A stretch of DNA of 64,000 bases from Pyropia yezoensis (GCA_009829735.1 CM020619.1:21694671-21758670), one strand, 5' to 3'. Positions 49,583 through 60,051 are shown, counted from the first letter of the stretch. Notes: generated by a model from the sequence alone, not told the origin. Numbers and translations: made by a program.

Positions 49583-51976
49583 ATGGAGGACGACGCGCCT
49601 GTCGGTCCCGACGCCGCGCGTTACGGGGTGAGCTCGTCTGACGACGACGAGCCTGCGGTGTCCGTCCGTCTGTCGGCCGGAGGACTGTCGTCCGTGTGCA
49701 GCGGCACGACGGTGCCGTCGGCCGGAGGTCAACCCGGCGGTCAACCGCGCGTGGCGGCTTCTACCCCCTCTCTGCCGGCTGCCCGGATGGAGCCTGGTGT
49801 CGGTGCCGGCTCACCGCAGCTACCTCAAGATGGTCCGCCCTGCGGCGGAGGTGGCGACCCGCAGCCGACTCCGGCTGGTCAAGGTGGTCCGGGTGTCCGG
49901 GCGGTGACTCCTCGAGGCGGTCCCGACGTTGACGCGGGTGGTGGTGGCGGTGCGACACCCGGTGCGGCGGGTCAAGACGGTGCGGGTGTCCGCACGGCCG
50001 GGGCTCCGGCTCCGGAGGCTGTCCAAGTGCCTTCCCCTTCCGAGGCGGGGGCTACGCCGACGGGTGGTGCCGGCGCCGGTACCATACCTGCGGTGCCGCG
50101 GGTGTCGAGCGGTCAAGACGCTCCTTCTCCCATGGCGGTTGACACCGGGAGTTACTCCGGGCGGGCGCCCGCCCTTCTTCTTCCTCCTCGGCCTCGTCCA
50201 TCTCCGACGTCGGCCCCTCTGCCGGTGGTGCGTCCCCCTGCGCCCCCGATTCTTCCTGGTCCTGCCCGGGTTGCCCCGTTGGGTGGCGGCGTCGCCGTGG
50301 CGGCGGGTCAACCCGCCATGTCGGTGTCCGACTTGGTGGCTCGGGTTCGAGGCCTCACGGTGCAAGAGTCGATGGAGTCCGATGGGCGTATGCGGGTGGA
50401 CTTCCACCTGGTGCATCCCCGTGGAGAATCCTCCCGGCGCGTCAAGGTAGACCCGAGCTGGGAGCGGGAGTTGGTGCGGCTGGTCAACCAGCCGAACGCG
50501 GTCCGGGTGGAACACCATTGGATCCTGAGTCAGCCGGACGACCGGCATGCGCAGCTCTGGCGCACCCGGGTGGGACGGGGTGAGGTCTACCTCGACCCCA
50601 ACTTCGGGGTCTGCGACCTGATTGCCCCCGCGTTGCCGCGGGAGATTGACTACCCGGCTAGTGCTCGGGGGATTGCGGCGGCGGCGGAGCCGGTTGCGTT
50701 TGGGGAGACGGTGGGCAGTACCGGTCGGTATCCCGACTTTGACTACTACCCGGGGGAACCCCCGTATCTGTCGTTGACGGCTCCCTACCCGCCCATGGCG
50801 GGGTTGAAGTCGGCGTCGAGTTGGCGACGTAACCATGGTGTCATGGCGGATGCGTTCCGCACGGATATAACGTGTGCGTTGCAGACCGGCAACGGTCGTG
50901 CTCCGGTATACACTCCCGTGCGCCCGCCGCTATGGCAGGAGGGGTGGGAACCCGCCCCTGCTTTCCGGTTTGACACCGGCTCCTGTCTTCGCTACTTCGG
51001 GAGTGTGTTGGCCTCGCGACCGGTCCACCCGTTGCAGGGTACCTTCACCCTTGAGGTTACCCTCGGGCAGGCTTCATCCTTCTTGCTGTCCGTCCGCCGG
51101 CAGGGTCGTCTGTTTCATCTTCCGACGGGTGTCCGTCGGCACATCGCGCAGTTGGGCGTGGATCTGATAGCCGCCAAGACCGGGTTGGCCCGGGAGTTCG
51201 AGGCCCTGCTGGCTGTTCACGATGCCGTGAACTGGGCTGGGGTGTTGGCCCTTCCCCCGTACCGGGACCCGCAGGCTGGGGCTTCCCCCTTGCCTCGTCA
51301 CTCGTTGCGTGTCCGGCGTACTCAGCCGGGTGAGCCCAGTTGCCATGGGTGGGCATCCACCGAGGCTGTTGCTGACCTGGGTATTCCCATGGTTATCCAT
51401 GACCCTCTTCAGGTTCTTGCTCCGTGGTTCGGTAACCCGATGCCGGCGGCGGTTGGCCGTCGTCCCCGAGAGTGGGGCTCTGTGGGTGGGGAGCGTGAGG
51501 TGTCCCGTCGTCGGGCGGAGTACCGCCGTGGTTACGGTGGAGCCCCTTCGGTAGGGTCCTACCGGGCCTCGTATCAGGTGCCACCGGCTCCGGTGGTAGC
51601 CGTGTCGGCTCCTGTGGCTCCTCTGGCTGCGCCAGTGTCACCTCCCGCCCCTGTCCTACATGACGGGGGTCCCCGTCTCTGGTATGAGGGCGTTGACGCC
51701 CTTGTTACCCGCGCAATGCGTGGGGGTCTCTCTGTTAGCTGGGGGGATATCCCCCCAGGTGCTGCGCTGGTTGGGTCAGCGCGTTGCTTCGGTGGCGTGC
51801 TGGACCGCCTCCAGAAAGCTCTGGAGGACGTGGAGGCTGGCCGCAGCACCCTCGTCCAGCTATGCACCGAGGTAACTCGGGTGGTCGACCGTCGTGACGT
51901 TGCCGACCGGTGGAGCACGGAGGTCTACGCGCTTACGCGTGAGTGGCCTCCCTCGGGCAGTGGGTCTACCCACTGA
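49583..51976 (+). CDS. extra open reading frame of the Ty3 element, convergent with pol, unknown function
   Basis: 797 residues from ATG 49583; the frame is open from 49499 and may start after a splice acceptor at 49543. I recognise no family. The first ~270 residues are acidic then Pro/Gly/Ala-rich and probably disordered. The middle, from MSVSDLVARVRGL (residue ~245) to about 620, looks like a folded domain of mixed strands: DFHLVHPRGESSRRVKVDP, VRVEHHWILSQPDD, FRFDTGSCLRYFGSVL, TLEVTLGQASSFLLSVRR. A Pro-rich linker and a helical, probably coiled-coil end follow (VLDRLQKALEDVEAGRST). It lies between pol and the 3' LTR on the opposite strand. Some plant Ty3 elements carry additional, even antisense, genes at this position; their roles are mostly unknown. 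The long intact frame argues for selection. Confidence 0.72.
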   Translation: MEDDAPVGPDAARYGVSSSDDDEPAVSVRLSAGGLSSVCSGTTVPSAGGQPGGQPRVAASTPSLPAARMEPGVGAGSPQLPQDGPPCGGGGDPQPTPAGQGGPGVRAVTPRGGPDVDAGGGGGATPGAAGQDGAGVRTAGAPAPEAVQVPSPSEAGATPTGGAGAGTIPAVPRVSSGQDAPSPMAVDTGSYSGRAPALLLPPRPRPSPTSAPLPVVRPPAPPILPGPARVAPLGGGVAVAAGQPAMSVSDLVARVRGLTVQESMESDGRMRVDFHLVHPRGESSRRVKVDPSWERELVRLVNQPNAVRVEHHWILSQPDDRHAQLWRTRVGRGEVYLDPNFGVCDLIAPALPREIDYPASARGIAAAAEPVAFGETVGSTGRYPDFDYYPGEPPYLSLTAPYPPMAGLKSASSWRRNHGVMADAFRTDITCALQTGNGRAPVYTPVRPPLWQEGWEPAPAFRFDTGSCLRYFGSVLASRPVHPLQGTFTLEVTLGQASSFLLSVRRQGRLFHLPTGVRRHIAQLGVDLIAAKTGLAREFEALLAVHDAVNWAGVLALPPYRDPQAGASPLPRHSLRVRRTQPGEPSCHGWASTEAVADLGIPMVIHDPLQVLAPWFGNPMPAAVGRRPREWGSVGGEREVSRRRAEYRRGYGGAPSVGSYRASYQVPPAPVVAVSAPVAPLAAPVSPPAPVLHDGGPRLWYEGVDALVTRAMRGGLSVSWGDIPPGAALVGSARCFGGVLDRLQKALEDVEAGRSTLVQLCTEVTRVVDRRDVADRWSTEVYALTREWPPSGSGSTH

Positions 51977-52153
51977 GGAGTGCTATTGTTTGTGCGGGAG
52001 AGGGCCCCGGCAACCCTTATGGTAGCCGGGTAGTAGTGAGTATAAACTCATCCCCTTTGGGGGCATTGCTTGCCTCTGTTTGCTGCCCTGGGGAGTACCC
52101 CTTCTGGCGCAGTGGTGCCTTGCCTCCCGTCCAACTTCTTCCGGTAGGTTCAT

Positions 52154-52210
52154 GCTTGGGGAGGTCATCCTCCCTCACTTGGTGTCTTGGCTTGGGGAGG
52201 TCATCCTCCC
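52154..52210. repeat. two tandem hairpins in the pol/extra-gene convergence zone
   Basis: A 21-bp unit occurs twice, at 52154-52174 and 52190-52210, 36 bp apart. Each contains GGGAGG-TCAT-CCTCCC, a 6-bp stem with a 4-nt loop. Confidence 0.85.
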
Positions 52211-52287
52211 GTGTAAGCTCCCTAGTTACTTCGATATTATCGGAGTTAGCCTTTACCTTTAAGTTAACTTATTAAGGTTCCGGTTTT

Positions 52288-52377
52288 ACTTAGTTACCTA
52301 AGCTTAGCTCTACTTAGTTACCTAAGCTTGGTTCGACTTAGAAACCTAAGTCTGATTTGACTTAGAAACCTAAGTCT
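52288..52377. repeat. four hairpins with exact 24-bp period between the two convergent genes
   Basis: Units start at 52288, 52312, 52336 and 52360. The first two are ACTTAGTTACCTAAGCTT, the last two ACTTAGAAACCTAAGTCT. Each folds as CTTAG-loop-CTAAG. The array sits between the stop codons of the plus-strand gene (51976) and pol (52455), fitting a bidirectional 3'-end or terminator role. It recurs in copy B. Confidence 0.85.
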
Positions 52378-52454
52378 GCCGTAACCACGTCACACCCTAC
52401 TTAGTAGGTATAAGCCTCACCCCCCAACAGCCGAAGTCGGTGTCGGTTGGGTTG

Positions 52455-55400
52455 TTACAGTAGGCGTCGTCGCCTCATGTAAGGCATGAGTAGTTGGCGG
52501 GGTATATTCGCCGCCTGTTCCCAGGTGGGTGAGTCGTATCCGACCCACATAACCTTGACGTACCAGGGTCCTGGTAGGTCCGGGTCGGTGTGTCCGACCA
52601 CGCTCTCTACTTGGTATGGAATCCCATCCGGTCCCACCGGGTCATCTGACCGGTGGGTTGTAAGAGCTTCATGTAGCAACCCAGCCGGTACCGGCTGAGG
52701 CTGTTCCGGCATCGGAGCAGGTGTGACGTCATTCATGCTGATGCGTTGAATCTCCGTATCGGAGTGTAAGATAACAGAGTGGTCATCTCTGTGGAGGATC
52801 TGGTACGGTCCCTTGACCGGTTGCATAAGCTTGTTCCCTCGGAACTTCTGGTGTCTGATATAGACCCAGTCACCTGTTACCAGGGTTGCGTTGCGCACCC
52901 GTAGTCGGGCGTCGAAGTTCTTCTTATACCGAAGTTGTGTTCTGTCAAGGGCACCCTTGAGCTTAGGAATCATCCACGATAGCTTGGCCAACCAAGCTAG
53001 GTGGATGCGTTCGGCGGGTCGGCCCTTCGGTGTATCATACCGAGTGCACCTGCCGGGTGGCAGCGTCAAGTTACCGACGCCTAGTGGCATGACCCACTCC
53101 AGCGGAGCAATGTTTGTGCTCCGATGTGGCCTGGCATTGTATGCCAGGGTGAGTACGGACAGAAGCCTGTCCCAAGTGTTCGTGTGCTCGGCCACGTAGC
53201 ACTGTAGCATCTTTACGATGGTGCGGTTGAACCGCTCCACCTGCCCGTTGGACTGCGGGTGGTAGTCGGATGCCCGACGTGGTTCGATACCGAACATGCC
53301 CAGGACCTTAGTGCAGAATGCCGACGTAAGGTTTGCTCCGTTATCGGAGAGGAGTTGCTTCATGACTCCGTATGCACTGATCCAGTGGTCAACCACTGCG
53401 TTCATGATCGCGTATGCCGTATCATTCGGGATGGCTGCCGCTCTTGACAGCTTAGTGAAGCGGTCAGACATGACCAGGATGTACCTGTTCCCTTCTTCCG
53501 TTATCGGAAGTGGCCCGAGTATGTCGATAGCGACTTGCTCGTTGGGCCCATCAGGTGGGAATAGCTTCATGGCAGACGCCCGCCTATGTAGACTCATGCG
53601 GTTACGTGCACAGGGGTGGCATCCCCTTACGTGGTCGACCACGTCGACGGCCATTGCTGGCCAGTAGAAGAACCTTCGCATTGCTGCGAACATACGTGAA
53701 CCCCCCGGGTGTCCGGCTGTAGGGTTCTCATGTTCTCGTTTCATGACGGCTTGCCGTAAGGACACGGGAACCACGACTTGATGTCGTCCATCGGCGGGTG
53801 CCCGCCGGTATATGAGTCCGTCTTCGTTCTCGGAGAAGATGCCGGCCGTACCGGCCAGGAGGTTAGCACGATGACGTCTACAGTCATCGTCGTTGGCCTG
53901 TGCCTCGCGGAAGTCCGCGAGGGTCAATGGGCACGCAAGGTGTGCCATGGTATGGTCAGCCATACCCTGGGTAGCATTACCCACCATGCACACCGGTACT
54001 ACCGGGATGTCCTCGTCCACCGGGCGGGTATCCCCGCTCGGGGTGTCGAGTCGAGACAACGCGTCTCCGAGGTGGTGGGTTGACCCAGCCTTATACACCG
54101 TGCGGTAGTCGTGCTCGGCCATCTTCAGCCTCCATCGGGCTAGCCTCCCATGGCTATCGGAATCCTTGTCACCAAGGTTGAGGAGCCATCGTAGGGGTTC
54201 GTGGTCGGACCTCACGATGAACCTGGAGCCCTCCAGGTATGGACGGAGCAGTTGCACTGCCCATATAACTCCGAGGCATTCACGCTCGGTGGCACTATAG
54301 TTCCGCTCAGCCGGGTTGAGTGTCCGGCTGAAGTACCCTACCGGACGTAGGTCCGGGATAACGTTGTCGGTACCTATCAACGTCTCTCCCTGTAACAGGG
54401 TGCATCCCACTTGTGTATCACACGCATCGACATCGATGACGAAGGTACCCCGTCTATGCGGTATCGCAAGGACGGGTGGGGCTAGTAGGGCTCGCTTCAG
54501 CGACTCGAATGCCTCCTCTTCGCTAGGCGAAGGGGGTTGGAGTACCTTGGGTAAGGTACTGCTCGTAAGAACCGTTAACGGTTTAGCTATCCGAGCGAAG
54601 TCCTTGACGAACCGTCGGTATACATTGCACATTCCCAGGAAGCTCTTGAGCTGCGTCTGGGTGTTAGGGAACCGGGCATCCCGGAGTGCCCGGGTATTGG
54701 CTTCGAGTACCCCTAGTTTACCAGGGGTTATCTGGTGGCCCAGATACTCGACCGTCTGTTGGAAGAAGGCGCACTTCTTCAGACGCAGGGTTACCCCGGC
54801 GTTCCTCAAGAGGGTGAGTACCTCGTCAACATGTTGTACATGGTCATCCATGTTACGCGAGAAGACGATGACGTCATCGAGGTACACTAGGCAGTTACGC
54901 CACTTCACCCCCGACAGTATGATGTCGATAGCCCGCTGGAATGTAGCGGGGGCGTTGGACAATCCGAAGGGCATCCTTAGGAACTCGTACACTCCACTGT
55001 GACAGACGAATGCCGTCTTGGGGATATCCTCGTCCGCCACCGGGATCTGCCAGTATCCGGCATTGCAGTCGATGGTGGTAAACACCGTAGCCTCCCCCAG
55101 GGAGTCGATGCATTCATCCATCCTTGGTAAAGGGTATGAGTCCTTCTTGGTAACCAAGTTGAGGCGTCGATAATCGATGCAAAACCGAGGGGTTTGATCC
55201 TTCTTCGGCACGATAACGACTGGGGCACCCCATTCCGACATCAAAGGTCGGATCACCTTAGCTTCACTCATCCTCTTCACTTCTCCATCAACGATCTCTC
55301 GTTGCATAGGTCCCGCTCGGTGCGGTTGTGAGCGGGCGGGTCGTGCGCCTGGTACCAGGTCAATACGATGTTGGGTTGCCCCAATGGTACCCAAGGCCCC

Positions 55401-56621
55401 GCCTGTCCACATGACGTCATGCTTTCTTAGCATCCGTCGTACCCCTTCGGCTACCGAAGGGGGAAGGTGGTCGAGGTCAGCCTCGGCCAGTGCCTTCAAG
55501 GCCTCTTGGTCCTTTGGCGGCAGGTCCGCCGGAGCCGCCGATGGGTTAGGCTTCCCGTCATCGGGTTGCTGTCGCTCGGTGGTCTCGGCGACCGCCAGTA
55601 CTTCGAGTGGTTCCACTTGACCTTCCTTATCAGGGGTAAGGATATCTCCTTCGTAGAGTTCGGCAATCCCGAGGATAGTTCCCTTCGGGAGGGTGACTGC
55701 CTTACGGCGATAGTTCGCCATCACTAGGAGGGACGACCCTCCTGCTGGGAGGTCTATGAGACCGTTGGCCATGGTCAAACCATGGCGCTTGTACGTCCGT
55801 AGGTTGGACTGGACTCTGCAGATGCCTGCGAGGTCGCAGTTAACCGGGAGGACTGTCTCTGACAACGGCTCAAAGCGAGTTCGCTTGGCCAACCGAAGTG
55901 TCTTCGGCTCGACGCTTGCGTACACCTCAGCCACGTTAACGTGGCTTCCTTGTAGCGTCAGGTCCCTGACGATAGCCGTGTGTCCTCGCTTCGTCCCGTC
56001 GGCTTCTTGAAGCTCGACGGTCCTCCGGCCTGGCCGGATTGCATCAACGTGAACGTTGATGAAGGTGCACCCCAGTATGCAGGGCACCGATAGCGTTTCA
56101 CATACCAGGAAGTCAACTTCCGTGGTGAGATCCCCGATGGTAACCTGCAGCGACATCGCTGCGGTCGTACGAATGAGTCGACCATTCGCGTCCTTGATGG
56201 TGGGTCCCCGAGTCACTCTGACTCGTGGAAGCCACTTGTCCGGGAGGGTATCCTTCCGGATAAGGTTGGGTCCAGCCCCTGTGTCCAGTACAGGGTAGTA
56301 CGATCGTGTCGACTGGGGGTCAACCCCCAGTGTGGCTGATACCTTGAAGTTCTCCAAGGTAAACAACACATGTCCTACACCGATATCCGGTGTAGCTCGG
56401 GCATCCTGAACAGGGCCCTTGTCCGGTTCAACGTGACGGGGCTTCCCGTCCTCTCCTCCCAACCTTGGAGGTTGGTCATCAATCCCCTGACGCCGTGTCG
56501 TCGGGGCCGGAAGGTGTACCCGGGGGTTGATGCGGCGTCGGCTCAACCGCGCTCTCCGTGGGGCTTTCCCCGCGGTACTCCAGGGTGGCTTGCTTGGGTG
56601 ACCCCAGCGCCCCCCGGTCAT
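52455..56621 (-). CDS. Ty3-type pol polyprotein (protease, RT, RNase H, integrase, chromodomain)
   Basis: 1,388 residues without a stop. An aspartic protease with Asp113 in LDTGAG is followed by reverse transcriptase with YPLPRMDE, FTTIDCNAGYWQ, PFGLSNAPATFQ and the catalytic YLDD (580-583). RNase H shows DVDACDTQVG, ERECLGVIWA and SDHEPLRWLL. Integrase has an HHCC zinc finger (AGHPGGSRMF, CHPCARN) and a DDE core (VAIDILGP, LSDNGANL, HPQSNGQVERFNR). The end, YVKVMWVGYDSPTWEQAANI, is a chromodomain, which in chromoviruses steers integration to marked chromatin. All catalytic residues are present, so it may be functional. Gag lies upstream in a different frame. Confidence 0.93.
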   Translation of the reverse strand: MTGGRWGHPSKPPWSTAGKAPRRARLSRRRINPRVHLPAPTTRRQGIDDQPPRLGGEDGKPRHVEPDKGPVQDARATPDIGVGHVLFTLENFKVSATLGVDPQSTRSYYPVLDTGAGPNLIRKDTLPDKWLPRVRVTRGPTIKDANGRLIRTTAAMSLQVTIGDLTTEVDFLVCETLSVPCILGCTFINVHVDAIRPGRRTVELQEADGTKRGHTAIVRDLTLQGSHVNVAEVYASVEPKTLRLAKRTRFEPLSETVLPVNCDLAGICRVQSNLRTYKRHGLTMANGLIDLPAGGSSLLVMANYRRKAVTLPKGTILGIAELYEGDILTPDKEGQVEPLEVLAVAETTERQQPDDGKPNPSAAPADLPPKDQEALKALAEADLDHLPPSVAEGVRRMLRKHDVMWTGGALGTIGATQHRIDLVPGARPARSQPHRAGPMQREIVDGEVKRMSEAKVIRPLMSEWGAPVVIVPKKDQTPRFCIDYRRLNLVTKKDSYPLPRMDECIDSLGEATVFTTIDCNAGYWQIPVADEDIPKTAFVCHSGVYEFLRMPFGLSNAPATFQRAIDIILSGVKWRNCLVYLDDVIVFSRNMDDHVQHVDEVLTLLRNAGVTLRLKKCAFFQQTVEYLGHQITPGKLGVLEANTRALRDARFPNTQTQLKSFLGMCNVYRRFVKDFARIAKPLTVLTSSTLPKVLQPPSPSEEEAFESLKRALLAPPVLAIPHRRGTFVIDVDACDTQVGCTLLQGETLIGTDNVIPDLRPVGYFSRTLNPAERNYSATERECLGVIWAVQLLRPYLEGSRFIVRSDHEPLRWLLNLGDKDSDSHGRLARWRLKMAEHDYRTVYKAGSTHHLGDALSRLDTPSGDTRPVDEDIPVVPVCMVGNATQGMADHTMAHLACPLTLADFREAQANDDDCRRHRANLLAGTAGIFSENEDGLIYRRAPADGRHQVVVPVSLRQAVMKREHENPTAGHPGGSRMFAAMRRFFYWPAMAVDVVDHVRGCHPCARNRMSLHRRASAMKLFPPDGPNEQVAIDILGPLPITEEGNRYILVMSDRFTKLSRAAAIPNDTAYAIMNAVVDHWISAYGVMKQLLSDNGANLTSAFCTKVLGMFGIEPRRASDYHPQSNGQVERFNRTIVKMLQCYVAEHTNTWDRLLSVLTLAYNARPHRSTNIAPLEWVMPLGVGNLTLPPGRCTRYDTPKGRPAERIHLAWLAKLSWMIPKLKGALDRTQLRYKKNFDARLRVRNATLVTGDWVYIRHQKFRGNKLMQPVKGPYQILHRDDHSVILHSDTEIQRISMNDVTPAPMPEQPQPVPAGLLHEALTTHRSDDPVGPDGIPYQVESVVGHTDPDLPGPWYVKVMWVGYDSPTWEQAANIPRQLLMPYMRRRRLL

Positions 56622-56629
56622 CCTTCCTC

Positions 56630-58009
56630 TTACTCGTTTCCCGCCCTTGGTAGGGTGCTGTCCGCCGGGACATCCGGCTGAGGAGGTGCCCCCTCGACGG
56701 CCTGTACTCCACCTGGAGCTGGCTGCCTACCCGGTGCGGGTCCGGGTGCTCGGGCGGGATACCCCCCCGTGGATGCCTTGCGTTGCGCCGCTGCCCGCCG
56801 AGACTCCTCGGGGATGAGTGGGCAGGAAGACACCCAGTGCTGGGGATCCCCACACAACATACACCCGGACGTGCCGGTCCCCCCTTGAGTTCGCATAGGG
56901 GTAGCCCCGTAGCTACGGTTGCCTCCCTCGGGCGCCCGAGTGCCTGCTCCCTGGTAGGCCTTGGGTCCTTGGGTCAACCGGAACATGGACTCCCCCAACC
57001 GGTTGGGTCGGCCCCGCGATCTGCGGAGGGTGCCTCCGTGCGCACCGCCCATGTTGGCAAGGGTTGGTGAGGGTTACCCGTCACCGGGGAGTACCCCGTA
57101 GTCCGCACATACGGGACGCGCCGTCCCGTTCCTTCGTTGACCTGGAACTGGGTTCCAGCCGGGGCGATGTACGCTACCGTACCATGTTCATCAATCACCG
57201 GCGTCGCCGGTAGCAACAGGTGGCCCTGTTGGTCGACTAGAGGGTCATCCTCACCAATAGGGGTATGTTCGGTCGCCACCAGTACTGGTGCGGCCTTACG
57301 TTCCACCTTCTCTTGCCTCGGTACCGGGGTAAGACTGGGCTTGCCTCCCTCACCCTTGGGCTTCGGGGCCAAGGCACACTCCGGGTGTAGAACCCGGTAG
57401 GCGTCCCCTAGGGACTTGCACATATGCATCAGTCGACTGAAGTTCGTCCGTGCCGTGTTGGCGCCCCGTGCGGATATCCGCACGTAGTTGCGTACTCCTG
57501 CGAACAGGATGGCCCGTAGCTCCCCTTCTCCGATGAGCTTCCCCAGCTCGTAGTCGAGCTCTTGGATCCGGCGTCCAAACATCTCCTCATCCTCCCAGGA
57601 CTGGGCGGTGGCAGTGCGAAGGGCCCGATAGTGGTCCTCGCACTTGTCCTCACTGAGGTAGCTGCTCAGGCAGCTCCTTCAATATCCCACGGTAATCCAT
57701 GGGGGTGGCCGCGACCCTCATTCCCGGCATCGGGGATGCCTGGCGAAGAATGCCTCGCACCCGTTCATCAACAAAGAACGGGAGGATCTCCAGGGCCAGC
57801 CCCTCGGTTAACGAGCGCCTTGTCTGCGGCTGCCTTGAAGCTAGTCAAGAAGCCGATGACTGCCAACGGGCGTCCGTTCGGCCCCCCGAACATAGGGACT
57901 CCCTTCATAAGGGTCTGCATAGAGCGGATCGCCCGATGCGACGTATTACGCATCGATTCCGATACGGTGGTAGAGCGGTCCTCCAAACGATAACGTTCCG
58001 GAGTAAGAA
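56630..58009 (-). pseudogene. gag-like region of the Ty3 element, frame broken, truncated by gap
   Basis: Minus-strand pieces in successive frames: 57986-57768 (capsid-like, GFLTSFKAAADKA), then 57582-56974 with its upstream continuation, then 57052-56630 with a CCHC zinc knuckle (CMLCGDPQHWVSSC, 56863-56822). Frame changes occur near 57800, 57680 and 57030. Two look like single-base indels in or near simple sequence and may be sequencing errors close to the gap. The third could be an indel or a translational frameshift. The last piece stops just before the pol ATG in another frame. Confidence 0.7.
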
Positions 58010-58509
58010 NNNNNNNNNNNNNNNNNNNNNNNNNNNNNNNNNNNNNNNNNNNNNNNNNNNNNNNNNNNNNNNNNNNNNNNNNNNNNNNNNNNNNNNNNNN
58101 NNNNNNNNNNNNNNNNNNNNNNNNNNNNNNNNNNNNNNNNNNNNNNNNNNNNNNNNNNNNNNNNNNNNNNNNNNNNNNNNNNNNNNNNNNNNNNNNNNNN
58201 NNNNNNNNNNNNNNNNNNNNNNNNNNNNNNNNNNNNNNNNNNNNNNNNNNNNNNNNNNNNNNNNNNNNNNNNNNNNNNNNNNNNNNNNNNNNNNNNNNNN
58301 NNNNNNNNNNNNNNNNNNNNNNNNNNNNNNNNNNNNNNNNNNNNNNNNNNNNNNNNNNNNNNNNNNNNNNNNNNNNNNNNNNNNNNNNNNNNNNNNNNNN
58401 NNNNNNNNNNNNNNNNNNNNNNNNNNNNNNNNNNNNNNNNNNNNNNNNNNNNNNNNNNNNNNNNNNNNNNNNNNNNNNNNNNNNNNNNNNNNNNNNNNNN
58501 NNNNNNNNN
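58010..58509. other. assembly gap of exactly 500 N
   Basis: A round-number run of N, so probably a placeholder of unknown true size. Frames crossing it are meaningless. Confidence 0.99.
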
Positions 58510-59575
58510 CACTCCCGTGCGCGCCGCCGCTATGGCAGGAGGGGTGGGAACCCGCCCCTGCTTTCCGGTTTGACACCGGCTCCTGTCTTCGCTACTTCGG
58601 GAGTGTGTTGGCCTCGCGACCGGTCCACCCGTTGCAGGGTACCTTCACCCTTGAGGTTACCCTCGGGCAGGCTTCATCCTTCTTGCTGTCCGTCCGCCGG
58701 CAGGGTCGTCTGTTTCATCTTCCGACGGGTGTCCGTCGGCACATCGCGCAGTTGGGCGTGGATCTGATAGCCGCCAAGACCGGGTTGGCCCGGGAGTTCG
58801 AGGCCCTGCTGGCTGTTCACGATGCCGTGAACTGGGCTGGGGTGTTGGCCCTTCCCCCGTACCGGGGACCCGCAGGCTGGGGCTTCCCCCTTGCCTCGTC
58901 ACTCGTTGCGTGTCCGGCGTACTCAGCCGGGTGAGCCCAGTTGCCATGGGTGGGCATCCACCGAGGCTGTTGCTGACCTGGGTATTCCCATGGTTATCCA
59001 TGACCCTCTTCAGGTCTTGCTCCGTGGTTCGGTAACCCGATGCCGGCGGCGGTTGGCCGTCGTCCCCGAGAGTGGGGCTCTGTGGGTGGGGAGCGTGAGG
59101 TGTCCCGTCGTCGGGCGGAGTACCGCCGTGGTTACGGTGGAGCCCCTTCGGTAGGGTCCTACCGGGCCTCGTATCAGGTGCCACCGGCTCCGGTGGTAGC
59201 CGTGTCGGCTCTCGTGGCTCCTCTGGCTGCGCCAGTGTCACCTCCCGCCCCTGTCCTACATGACGGGGGTCCCCGTCTCTGGTATGAGGGCGTTGACGCC
59301 CTTGTTACCCGCGCAATGCGTGGGGGTCTCTCTGTTAGCTGGGGGGATATCCCCCAGGTGCTGCGCTGGTTGGGTCAGCGCGTTGCTTCGGTGGGTGCTG
59401 GACCGCCTCCAGAAAGCTCTGGAGGACGTGGAGGCTGGCCGCAGCACCCTCGTCCAGCTATGCACCGAGGTAAACTCGGGTGGTCGACCGTCGTGACGTT
59501 GCCGACCGGTGGAGCACGGAGGTCTACGCGCTTACGCGTGAGTGGCCTCCCTCGGGCAGTGGGTCTACCCACTGA
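58510..59575 (+). pseudogene. copy B of the convergent retroelement gene, 5'-truncated and frame-broken
   Basis: Corresponds to the C-terminal ~350 residues of the copy A gene. Single-base indels (for example one extra G near 58866, one missing T near 59015, one extra A near 59472) break the frame. The stop codon equivalent is at 59573-59575. Confidence 0.8.
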
Positions 59576-59885
59576 GGAGTGCTATTGTTTGTGCGGGAGA
59601 GGGCCCCGGCAACCCTTATGGTAGCCGGGTAGTAGTGAGTATAAACTCATCCCCTTTGGGGGCATTGCTTGCCTCTGTTTGCTGCCCTGGGGAGTACCCC
59701 TTCTGGCTCAGTGGTGCCTTGCCTCCCGTCCAACTTCTTCCGGTAGGTTCATGCTTGGGGAGGTCATCCTCCCTCACTTGGTGTCTTGGCTTGGGGAGGT
59801 CATCCTCCCGTGTAAGCTCCCTAGTTACTTCGATATTATCGGAGTTAGCCTTTACCTTTAAGTTAACTTATTAAGGTTCAGGTTT

Positions 59886-59974
59886 TACTTAGTTACCTAA
59901 GCTTAGCTCTACTTAGTTACCTAAGCTTGGTTCGACTTAGAAACCTAAGTCTGATTTGACTTAGAACCTAAGTC
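59886..59974. repeat. copy B of the 24-bp hairpin array
   Basis: Same four units as in copy A; the last lacks one A in its loop (CTTAGAACCTAAG). Confidence 0.75.
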
Positions 59975-60051
59975 TGCCGTAACCACGTCACCCCTACTTA
60001 GTAGGTATAAGCCTCACCCCCCAACAGCCGAAGTCGGTGTCGGTTGGGTTG

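Larger units (their letters stand above)
48723..58009 (-). mobile_element. Ty3-type LTR retrotransposon with chromodomain and an extra convergent gene (copy A)
   Basis: Visible order on the minus strand: gag-like region (58009-56630), pol (56621-52455), hairpin array, then a long plus-strand frame (49583-51976), polypurine tract and 3' LTR (48941-48723). The 5' LTR and primer-binding site fall in or beyond the gap at 58010. Pol order protease-RT-RNase H-integrase with a chromodomain places it with Ty3/chromovirus-like elements. It appears to have inserted into the decayed hAT. Confidence 0.85.

Noticed and set aside
57699-58934. 411-residue open frame across the gap
   Set aside because: It reads through 500 N; only an artefact of translating unknown bases.
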